From CAIVSN01 sp043778375 (GTDB taxonomy: Bacteria; Patescibacteriota; Gracilibacteria; BD1-5; UBA2023): 24,537 nt of DNA. Shown in pieces: positions 9,047 to 17,210 of this stretch; position 1 is the first letter of the stretch; each line of letters starts with the position of its first letter. The DNA is taken from NCBI GenBank assembly GCA_043778375.1, contig JAYWGH010000039.1, positions 1 to 24,537 of the forward strand, written 5' to 3'. A program made the position numbers and the translations under genes. The notes under the pieces were generated by a model. It saw nothing but the letters and a program-made list of their open reading frames with translations. It was not told where the DNA came from and did no database searches.

Positions 9047-9074
9047 TTGCAAAACACGCACTTCTCCATAGTAT
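9047..9074 (+). promoter_or_regulatory. Possible promoter of the hsp20-rsmA gene set
   Basis: TTGCAA (9047-9052), 16 bases, TAGTAT (9069-9074), with a predicted start near 9081 and a 13-base leader. The -10 match is weak and TATATG at 9072-9077 is an alternative with a 19-base spacer. The four genes could also be read through from prfA, as no terminator lies between. Confidence 0.3.
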
Positions 9075-9093
9075 ATGAGCTGATTTTTCTTTT

Positions 9094-9534
9094 ATGTTTA
9101 AATTTTTTGGAGTAGGTGAGGATAAGTCTCAGGATCACGACCATGTTGACGGGCATATCCATGTGGAGCATACAGATGTGGAGCCTCAAGATCAAGATGT
9201 GGGCCAGGTAGCACTTGATATCCTTGATCTCGAGGAGAGTATTCTCGTATTTGCCCCACTCGCGGGGATCTCTCTCGAGGCGATAGATATCGGGGTAACG
9301 CGTAATATCCTTACGATCTCAGGAGAGCGCACGAGACCCGATAGCTACGCAAAGACGAGCAGACTCCTCGTGTCCGAGTGTTTTTATGGGCCATTTTCTC
9401 GTAGTATCATCCTTCCTGAAAATCTCGCCTTCAACAAGATCAGCGCAACAATGGAGGATAACCTCCTCGCGATCGAAATCCCTAAACTCGCTTTTGCATC
9501 AAAGTCGATCAAGATTAATAAACTCGAGTCATAA
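9094..9534 (+). CDS. Small heat-shock protein, Hsp20/alpha-crystallin family
   Basis: An ATP-independent holdase that binds unfolding proteins; 146 residues is a normal bacterial length. The N-terminal ~38 residues are acidic and His/Asp-rich (QDHDHVDGHIHVEHTDVE), unlike the usual hydrophobic arm and conceivably metal-binding. The alpha-crystallin domain (~39-138) shows LDILDLEESILVFAPLAG, DIGVTRNILTISGER, ECFYGPFSRSIILPE and NLLAIEIPK, which are the conserved strands and the GPFSR...LP box. A C-terminal IKI gives the IxI-type oligomerisation tail. No TGA codons are used. The stop TAA overlaps the next start (TAATG). Confidence 0.92.
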   Translation: MFKFFGVGEDKSQDHDHVDGHIHVEHTDVEPQDQDVGQVALDILDLEESILVFAPLAGISLEAIDIGVTRNILTISGERTRPDSYAKTSRLLVSECFYGPFSRSIILPENLAFNKISATMEDNLLAIEIPKLAFASKSIKINKLES

Positions 9535-9833
9535 TGTTTGGTAAATCTTCAGTTCCTCTCACAAAGCGCGGTATTAAAAAGATGGACGCCCTCGTCACGG
9601 GGATGATCCTCGGGGGGATCGTAGCGTCTATCTATGGTATCAAAAAAGATGAGACCTCACGCGAGCTCATGAAGAAAAAGATACTCGCTGAGTCTGACAA
9701 GCACTCGCTCGGAGCCATAATTCGTATGCTCGTATTTGGGGTACCAGCAGATGGTGCAACACCTCTTGAGACTCGATCGTTTTGGGGTAAAATACAAGAC
9801 AAAGTCTCTGCAATCTTTTTGTGAAAAAAATAA
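9534..9833 (+). CDS. Hypothetical protein with one membrane segment, 99 aa
   Basis: Starts at ATG 9534, sharing one base with the hsp20 stop (TAATG). One hydrophobic segment, MDALVTGMILGGIVASIYGI (residues ~17-36), follows a basic N-terminus. The rest is charged (DETSRELMKKKILAESDKH) with a C-terminal amphipathic stretch. I recognise no family; the Gly-rich helix followed by a charged tail recalls YtxH-like membrane proteins, but that is weak. With TGA as stop it would end at 9824; with code 25 it reads TGA AAA AAA TAA and ends at 9833. The 3' end overlaps the next gene (GTG at 9821) by 13 bases, and the overlap contains an in-phase A-AAA-AAA heptamer. Confidence 0.75.
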
Positions 9834-10582
9834 GCTCTATCGCTCAAAAGAAAACAATCCCCAAACTTTTTAAGTATGTGGGAGGACTCAGTGCGATTCT
9901 TGGCGCACTTTTTCTCGGAGGATTTGCGTACTCTGCAGCGACCTCCACACCATCAAGTGAGCTCAAGGCAAAATTTGATCAGTGTGTGAGCGCTCGTGAT
10001 AAGGGGACGGCAGATGCGATAGAAGATTTTATCTGTCCAAGTGCGAGTGTCGGGGCACAGCAAGATATCGCCTTTCAGATCGCACTGGATATGAGTTTTC
10101 GCAAGATTGATCGTGAGGTTGAGAACGCTCTTCAGGAGTTTCAATCCAAAAAATCTAAAGATCCAGTCGTCATCAACAATCAACTCGTAGACTGGTTTGA
10201 TACAACAGGCCCAAAGGCAAAAGATGCTTTCCCTGCGAAGTATCTCGCTATATGTAGCGATCTCAAAAATCCTGACAATCCTCTCGCAAAAACAATCAAT
10301 TCCCTCTGAGGAGCTACTACCGACAGTGCTGCGGGTGAGTTTGTGTACGGAGGCAATGCCTGTACCAATCTCGTTGGTTCAAAAATGGTAGCCTATCGGG
10401 ATATGGCGTATCTCATCGGACTCAAAGGAGCAACTGAGAGCTACAAGGACGATAAAGAGAAGTTTGTAGACGGACTCAATACTGAATATCAGAATTTCAT
10501 CATGCAATGGACGATCTATGTGGGAGAGCTCTCCCGCATCAAGAGTAAGTGGACTGGTAAGACAAAAACTCAAAATAGTTAG
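9821..10582 (+). CDS. Hypothetical exported or membrane-anchored protein, 253 aa
   Basis: Starts with GTG 9821 inside the end of the previous gene and ends at TAG 10580-10582, two bases before rsmA. A basic N-terminus and a hydrophobic segment (VGGLSAILGALFLGGFAYSA, ~19-38) indicate a signal anchor or signal peptide. The remainder is probably outside the membrane and mostly helical. Five cysteines (in DQCVSARD, DFICPS, AICSDL, NACTNL and a spacing typical of disulfide pairs) support an oxidising location. One TGA (10306-10308 region, in INSLGGATTD) is read as Gly and joins two fragments that share a frame. Conserved-looking stretches are QLVDWFDTTGPKAKDAFP and FIMQWTIYVGELSRIKSKW. I do not recognise the family. 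Confidence 0.8.
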
Positions 10583-10584
10583 GC

Positions 10585-11451
10585 GTGGCAACTCATAAAG
10601 AAATCCTCGAACGATATAACATTGTCCCAAAAAAGTCATTGGGACAGAATTTTTTGGTACAGGATGGTATACTTGCCAAGATCGCTGGTGCGACCTCACT
10701 CCGAGAGGAGCATGTGATAGAGGTAGGACCCGGATACTGAGCACTCACAGGATTTATACTCGAGGCGCGCCCTGCGACTCTTACACTGGTAGAATACGAT
10801 CTCCTCATGATCGATATACTGTGGGATCGTCTCGAGAGAGGGGATTTTGGGGTTGCGACGTCTCTCGGTGATACTGGGCTCGAGTGGCAGGTGGGACCTA
10901 CGAGACTCACCCTGCATAAGGGGGATATTCTCCAGTATACACCCACGCAAGCCTCTAAAGTGATCGCGAATATACCGTATTACATTACCTCACCAATACT
11001 TTTTAGATTTCTCTATGAGGTCGAGCATACGCCTATAGAGATGATCGTCCTTATGCAACAGGAAGTAGGTGATAAAATCCGGTGTGCGAGAGGGGAGAAG
11101 GCGAGCTATCTCTCGACAGCACTCGGGCACGCTTGTGCGAGTATCACCGAAGTGATGAAAGTGGGGTCTGCAAACTTTGTGCCCCCGCCGCGTGTGGAGT
11201 CGAGTGTACTCCATTTTGTATCTACTCCTGGGAGAGATCGTACCATAGATACTGAGTTTTTGCGTGTACTCGGAGCTTGATACCTCCACCCTCGTAAGCT
11301 CCTCGCCTCTAACCTCGCAGAAGGTCTCGGGATCGACAAATCAAAAATCCTCACAGTATTGTGAGGATTATGACATCTGCCGACAGTCCGAGCGGGGGAG
11401 CTTGGGGAGGAGGGGTGGAGGGAGTTGAGGAGTAAACTAATCTGTTGATAA
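10585..11451 (+). CDS. rsmA: 16S rRNA (adenine1518-N6/adenine1519-N6)-dimethyltransferase
   Basis: 288 residues. Uses S-adenosylmethionine to dimethylate the two adjacent adenines in the helix 45 loop of 16S rRNA, a late step in 30S assembly. KKSLGQNFLVQDGIL is the conserved N-terminus and VIEVGPGYGALTG the SAM-binding motif I. Its Gly52 is encoded by TGA (10738-10740) at a near-invariant position, the clearest single proof of the code here. N129-IPYY (NIPYYITSPILFRFL) is the catalytic NxPY motif. SANFVPPPRVESSVL and the C-terminal helical domain follow (YLHPRKLLASNL, LGIDKSKI). Five TGA codons are used; the last is immediately before TAA. GTG start is two bases after the previous stop; no Shine-Dalgarno. 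Also known as ksgA. Confidence 0.95.
11346..11369 (+). repeat. Perfect 10-bp hairpin inside the rsmA 3' coding region
   Basis: AATCCTCACA (11346-11355), loop GTAT, TGTGAGGATT (11360-11369). It lies in codons for ILTVLGGL, about 80 bases before the stop, and includes a TGA (Gly) codon. No T run follows, so it is not a standard terminator. It may be an mRNA 3' stabiliser or chance. Confidence 0.45.
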
Positions 11452-11467
11452 TTACGGAGAATCTCTA

Positions 11468-13120
11468 CTAATTACCACCAGCACAAGCAGATGTGCCAAA
11501 GTTTGGACCTCCAATAACGCAGGGGTCAACGTATAATGGAGGAGCGACTCCAGGAGGACAATTCCAATATGGATCACCTCCCCCTTCAGATGTCCCACCT
11601 GTTTCAACAAGTACACAAACTCCTACTGGTGCTGGCGGGGGAGGTGGTGGTGGAGGAGTTCAATTACATGTTATTGAATCAATGACAGTAACTGACCCTA
11701 GAGAGCATATAGGTGCTTCATCTGTTTTCCAGAATCATTCAGGTCGGTAGTAAGTAAGTCCATAAGCATATCCACAACCTATCCCATGAGTGAGTGTCGT
11801 GTGTGAGTTATACTGCATACCGTATTGTTGGCACAGTTGTGTAGCACTAGCAACTGGATTACTTTGAAAGACATTTATGAGATGTCCAGCCCCTCGATAT
11901 CGTACAAAGTACCCATTAGGATTTCCATCAATCTCTCTATTCGCAGGTACTTTTGAGCTACATTCTCCTGCTGAGCTACAGATTCTTGTAGTACAACTCT
12001 GCGTATTACATGCTTGGGAGCTCGCGACCTGACCTTGATATACTGGGCAAGTACCTCCATTTGAGGCGGGTGTTATTATATGATACGTGGTATTTTGGGT
12101 ACCACTACCACAGGTAGCACTACAGCTTCATGAAATTACATTGACATAGCTACAATTTATAGGTGGAATATTCACCGGCGCACAACCATCGATACTATCG
12201 AGTCTCCACGAGAATACAGAAGGGCTAGATTGGCGACATCCTGGTGCTCCATTTTCGCTTCCCGCTTTACCTAATCCATAAGAAGTCCCATTTGGTCAGA
12301 AACACTCAATTGTATTGATTGGAGTTGTAAACCCTATGAAATTGTATTTCACTGGAAATGATTTTCCTACGCTTACTGTAGAAGTTTCTACAGTGTCTGA
12401 CATTCAAAATATTCATGGTGTAGTGTTTGTCACTCTCGCTTTACAAGCAGATGGGTCTACTGGAGGGAGTCCAGAAGGGGGTGGAGTAATAATAACTGGA
12501 GGAGTTGGTGTAGTACCTGTATTAGTTGCGGGGGGAGTAATAGTAATTTGAGTACAAGTCCCCCCTACATTTGCAGTTCCTGCTGGACACTGGCACGCGA
12601 AGGTAGTAGTGTTGAGTACTGATCACCCATTGCACATACATCCATTGGGGACGTTTGGAGTTTCTACAAAACTCCCATTTGAGCAAAGGTACTGAACACT
12701 ACAAGTTTTGAGACCACCATCTCCTACACTGTTTTGGAGAGGACTCTGAGCTCCATGACTCGTAGCAGGTATTACTATATTTGAAAATCCTGCCCATGGG
12801 GTACGCGATACTTGCCCGCAGCTTGCAGTTCCACCACCTCAAGTTTGCCAGTTTATACTTGCTTCTGGGGCAACCATGTCATACATATATATTTGGCAGG
12901 TGATATTTCGAGGAGGAGTTGTTACTCCTTGAGTAGTGCTTGATACAGACATAGTTCCATAGCCAACTTTATATCATTGATCATTCCATCCCCCATATGT
13001 TGAAACTCAACAGGCTCCTTTAGTTGTTACTGTTGTGCGAGTTTCACTGGCGGCGTGTGCAAAAGATGCAAGACTTAGGATTGACGCGATGGAGCAGACA
13101 ATTATTTTGAAGAGATTCAT
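11468..13120 (-). CDS. Secreted Cys-rich protein with thrombospondin type-1-like domain, 550 aa
   Basis: Open from ATG 13118-13120 to TAG 11468-11470 (a second TAG follows) with ten TGA codons read as Gly. A signal peptide covers ~1-23 (FKIIVCSIASILSLASFAHA). A Cys-rich part (~130-195) includes MCNGGSVLNTTTFACQCPAG, EGF-like in spacing. A Pro/Thr linker follows (~196-225). Residues ~330-377 read GSCSATCGSGTQNTTY ... NGGTCP ... SSQACNTQSC. This is the TSP1 pattern (CSxTCGxGxQ, then C, then QxCNxxxC), with Gly331 from TGA and the Trp of WSxC absent. Two Pro-rich stretches (one of eight Pro, after residue 487) precede a Gly/Pro-rich tail. TSP1 domains usually mediate adhesion, so a cell-surface or secreted adhesin is inferred. 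It lies 49 bases after the membrane protein gene on the same strand. Confidence 0.82.
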
Positions 13121-13169
13121 AGATGAGGATTAATCCGATATAGATTCTACTACTTTGTACGAGTGTCAA

Positions 13170-14087
13170 CTATTTTTGAGTGATGTTATGCTGCATAAAA
13201 GTTTCAGAGTCATTGAGGATACTAAACATAAATGTATCAATGATCGTTCCACTCAAGGAATACTCTACCTTTTGTCGAGTAAAAGGAACGGTTCGATACT
13301 GTATACTATATGAGCCATCCTTTTGAGGAGTGAATACATCTTTTTGCCCCTCGATCTTTATACTTATTTTCTCAGGATTCGGACTTACTATTTGTCACTT
13401 AATATTTACCTTGGTAGCCTTACAGGCGACTGGATAGGTTTTGCAGAGAGTGTTAATATATGGACCAAACTCAGCTATTTTCATACTTACTGAGGCGATA
13501 TAGATTTGCTCTGAGTATGATGGGTTTTTTGCAAGTGTTCGTGAAGCTGCTGTTTTTTTGAGCTCTGTGAGAGGTTTACCAGTTTCGACAGCTTCATTTA
13601 CACTATCGACAAATTTGAGGAAGTCAGATTTTAACTTTGGATCAACAGGGACTACTCCAATGGGAAGGAGGGTTGCACCACTAAATATTTCTGGGTTATT
13701 TCCAGTGGATTCTCTAAACTTTGCAGGTACAAAGCAGGAGATGTCTCCTATTGGAAGTCCTACATCTTGGGATCAAGAAGAGGTATAAATAACTGATCCA
13801 GCTAGACTCACACAGACAGTCTCACTGAGCTTGCGATCGGGGAGTCCTATAATAGTATTGAGGACTGGGTGTATTTTCCCGAGTGCTGCATGCGTTTGAA
13901 TGCGAGCTATATCATTTGGTGAGGGGACTACTTGTGAAGATAGAATACCTGACTTTGAAGAAGTATGGGTACTTTGGTATTTATACCAAAAGACTCCTCC
14001 AAGAATGGCGACAATAGCCACAATGCTTCATCCAACGAGGAGCTGACGAGATCTATAAGCGTATTTTTTTGTGTTGGAGTGTACCAT
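13170..14087 (-). CDS. Hypothetical membrane-anchored extracytoplasmic protein, 305 aa
   Basis: ATG 14085-14087 to TAG 13170-13172 with three TGA (Gly) codons. A basic N-terminus (HSNTKKYAYRSRQ) precedes one hydrophobic helix (LLVGGSIVAIVAILGGVFWY, ~18-37, one Gly by TGA), giving an N-in anchor. The large outer part begins with a Ser/Thr linker. Then come HPVLNTIIGLPDRKLSETVC, SCFVPAKFRESTG, a helical middle (KLKSDFLKFVDSVNEAVETG) and a beta-rich end (KISIKIEGQKDVFTPQKDG). I recognise no family; the layout resembles accessory pilus or envelope-assembly proteins, but that is only architecture. It is head-to-head with the 956-aa surface protein gene and upstream of the TSP1-like gene, so a joint role at the surface is plausible. 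Confidence 0.8.
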
Positions 14088-14166
14088 TGATTAATAAGAT
14101 TATTTTCCAAGTATATGGTATTTTTTGTAGAGTGGTAGTCTTAAAAGTTGACAAGTGTAAAATTAG

Positions 14167-14193
14167 TTGACTCAGGATTTTAAATGTTATAGC
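14167..14193 (+). promoter_or_regulatory. Possible promoter of the 956-aa surface protein gene
   Basis: TTGACT (14167-14172) and TATAGC (14188-14193) are 15 bases apart. A second, perfect TTGACA lies at 14148-14153; its reverse complement TTGTCA faces the divergent minus-strand gene. The predicted leader is about 18 bases. The -10 assignment is uncertain because the spacer is short. Confidence 0.35.
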
Positions 14194-14217
14194 ATATGTC
14201 CACTTACCCAAATTAAT

Positions 14218-17088
14218 ATGAAAGTCCTCAAAATATTATTCACTATCACTTTACTCGTGAGCTTGTGCAGTACAAGTATTATTCCCTATTTTTCGAGTAT
14301 ATCTACTACTTATGCTGAATGAGACTGACAAGGATGAGCTAACGATGCTTCTGCCAACTATGGAGGAAATGGTGATAATTTTAGTAATATCGTTGTTGCA
14401 GTATCTTCCCCCACTCTCTCTGTCTCTCGCCCTACTACCACTCTAACTGTCGGTCAGCCGAGTACGGTGACTTGGGCTACTACTGGAGCTACAGCTCTCA
14501 CTTTTGGGTGTAGTGGTGCGTTTAGTACTCCTGCAGGAACTTCTCCAGGTGGCGGTGTAGGAGGAGGAAGTCGGACAGATATAATGCTCGCTGCTTGGGT
14601 TGGGCAAACTACTTGTACATGGACAGCAACCTGACCTACTGGGCTTGTAACTACATTTACAGACTCTTTCAACATTAATCCTGCTCCACTTTCCTATACT
14701 GCGGGTCCCTATTCTGATGCTCAAAGTGGATTACGTGGATCGCCTACTGGGAATCTTGCACGCACATTTACTACTACAGGGATTGATCAATTTGTAGTGA
14801 CTGATCGTCGTGGGAACACTCGTACTTGTGATCCACTTGCTGCTCTTTCGGCTTGAGTACTCGTCCCGAGTGGTGCTTGTATGCCGTATGTAATACCGTA
14901 TCAGGTATGTCCAGCTGGCTACTACTGGAATGGGAATAGCGGAGAGTGTAACTATGATAATGGCCCAGGAGGTCCTGGAGGAGGAACTGGGGGAGGATCG
15001 AGTACGATTAATACTCCTGTGAGTTATTCTGAGACTGCCTGTACTCGACAATCTGTAACGGTGAGTGCACCAGGAGCTTCTACAACTGTCTCTAATTCAC
15101 CAATATCAGGTGAGCTTGCTGTGACTGACACTTCAGGACTTGTCATCCCTGTGCCTTACACGGTCAATAACATTGATATTGTAATGCCTACTTTTGGGTC
15201 TGTTCTCATCCAAGGACTCTCTCCAGGATCAGCTACTATGCTGGCAAATGATACTGTTGCACTCAAAATCAGTGCTACTGATCCAAAAGATCCACGACTA
15301 CGAGCGATCTGTTGAGATGACCTCACAGTTACTGCTACACTCTCAGGTCCAATGACGGCAAGTAGTACTACCACTATCCAGGCAAATGGATCACTCGCTG
15401 ATCTCACACCGATAGCGGTAAACAGAAGTGGAGTATACGCTCTCAATCTAACCATCACGGACAGAGCTGGAAATGTCACAACACAGTCAATTCCAAACGC
15501 TCTTACTATCTACCCAAACTTCTTTGATCCATCTCAGAGTACCCTCGAGCTTACGGGAGGAGGAACTTGAGTATCAGGGGGGAATGGCAATGCGGGTGGA
15601 CGCTATGCAAACGGAACTGACTCGTATGAGTACCGCGCTACATTGAGAGATAGATTTGGAAATCCTATTGTAGGAAAGTCTCTTATCTCAGCAAATCAAG
15701 TTGGTGCCTCTACTATCAGGACTGATATGAGAGATCCAAGTGCCCCTGTTGGAGCTGATGCTGTGATCGAGACAGTATGAGGAGTTTCCAATGCTGATGG
15801 CCAGGTAAATTTTACGGTGAAGTGACTTAACGGCGGTACATTTACAGAATCATTTGACCTCGGTATCAATGAGTGGAATAGCTCGTATATCGATACTACA
15901 GCAAGAACATACAGGATAACAAATCCTCGCACTAATACCTTTAAAAAGCCATTTACAGCGTCACTCTGAGTCGTATCTCAGCCGAATACTCTTCAAATAG
16001 GAGCACTTCAAAATACAAGAATTATGACGGCTGCTCCAGGTTGGACAAATTCAGCTCCAAGTTATTCTCTCGCGCCCATCTCAGTACCTCAGCTCACTCC
16101 GAGTACTGGACATAGAGTCACTGTTCTCACTCCAGGATATACGGCTTCAGATACATTTGCAGGGAATAATATGCCTGAGTATACAACGCGCATGGAAGCT
16201 GTGACGAGTACCACCGCAGATACTGCTCCGAGTACCACCTTTAATGTGGGGCCGTTCATTAGCTACACTGTGGGTGGTGTGATAGTACAATCTCGCCTCA
16301 GTCCGAGTACGAGCGATAGTGCCTACCTGACACTCTCTTGAGTTGGATTTACTGGGCTCGCAGTTGAATGAGCTACGCAGGCAGTAGGGAGACAGACAGA
16401 GGTAAATTCAAATGCAGGTTCTGCAGCAATTAGAGAAAACTTCTCTGATGTATCTGTCAGTAGTGTTCGCAGTAGTATTCGTAAAAATGCTTATGAGCTC
16501 ACTCGGGGTATGATATCAGGAAGTACTGTAAATAATGTGAGGTTTGTTGTTGGGGACTATACACTCGATGCTACTCCCACGTATGAGACACTGGTAGTAC
16601 GCAATGGGAATCTCAAAATCATGAGTAATATCAATGTTCCAAAGTTTGGGATCATAGTGCTCCAAGAAGATGATGAGACAAAATGAAATGTCTATATATC
16701 CTCTGATGTTGGGTACATAAAATCTCTCATCTACGCTGATGGCTCAGTGCAGAGTGCAAATGCGAGTGGTGTTCCATACACAGGAGATACTCTTACTCGT
16801 ACAAATGATCTCCAGAAGCAACTCGTGATCTATGGTAGCCTCATTACCCGCAATACGATAGGTGGCGCACTCCTCTCAAGTGAGTGAGTGTATAGACTTC
16901 CGGTAAATGTATCTGAGACGCCATCGTTCGATACAGCCGTCAAATATGACCTCAATTACCTCAGACGTTGAGTACAAGGGGCTGACCAAAGTCGCTATGG
17001 TGATGCTGCCAATGCTACAAAGCCGACGGTGATACGATATAATCCATCGGCTTTGAAAAGCCCTCCAAAAGGATTTTTCTCTCGATAA
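14218..17088 (+). CDS. Giant secreted surface protein, 956 aa, 15 in-frame TGA (Gly) codons
   Basis: Open from ATG 14218 to TAA 17086-17088. A signal peptide covers ~1-34 (LKILFTITLLVSLCS ... STTYA). The body is rich in Ser, Thr, Gly and beta-strand-like repeats, suggesting stacked Ig-like domains: ~60-170 (SPTLSVSRPTTTLTVG, VTWATTGATALTF), a Cys-containing segment with CPAGYYWNGNSGECNYDNG (~231), a Gly linker, and ~340-760 with Big-like strands (YALNLTITDRAGNVTT, DRFGNPIVGKSL, ADGQVNFTVKG). Residues ~790-935 form a distinct module (LVVRNGNLKIMSNI, FGIIVLQEDDETKGNVYIS, YADGSVQSA, QLVIYGSLITRNTIGGAL). It ends RYNPSALKSPPKGFF. I recall similar C-terminal modules in other CPR surface proteins but cannot verify. 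A role in adhesion or cell-surface layers is inferred. Confidence 0.85.
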
Positions 17089-17098
17089 GAACTCTCTG

Positions 17099-17131
17099 TA
17101 CACCCACGACTCGTTCGTGGGTGTATTATTT
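17099..17131 (+). terminator. Intrinsic terminator of the surface protein gene
   Basis: A perfect 11-bp stem, TACACCCACGA (17099-17109) with TCGTGGGTGTA (17115-17125), loop CTCGT, followed by TTATTTT. It starts 11 bases after the TAA at 17088 and isolates the gene from uvrB. Confidence 0.85.
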
Positions 17132-17163
17132 TGGGTTTTCTGCTCATGGATAGGAGATTTGTG

Positions 17164-17192
17164 TTGTGAGTTTTTGGGAAAACTCTTATACT
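17164..17192 (+). promoter_or_regulatory. uvrB promoter
   Basis: TTGTGA (17164-17169), 17 bases, TATACT (17187-17192), predicted start near 17199 with a 12-base leader to the ATG at 17211. It overlaps the in-frame GTG at 17166, which rules out that longer start. No LexA-type box was recognised. Confidence 0.55.
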
Positions 17193-17210
17193 TTTGCGAC
17201 TTTTTGCACC

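Noticed and set aside
11493..12551. Plus-strand open frames rich in Gly, Val and Pro
   Set aside because: They are antisense to the continuous Cys-rich TSP1-like gene and lack signals of their own.
13137..13169. Promoter for the TSP1-like gene (TTGACA at 13164-13169, minus)
   Set aside because: The -35 box is perfect and lies directly after the upstream stop, but no acceptable -10 box lies 15-18 bases away (TATATC is at 21), so co-transcription from the 305-aa gene is as likely.
17166..17210. Alternative GTG start of uvrB adding 15 residues
   Set aside because: It overlaps the -35 box of a good promoter, and homologues begin at the equivalent of FHLTSKYSPTGDQP.
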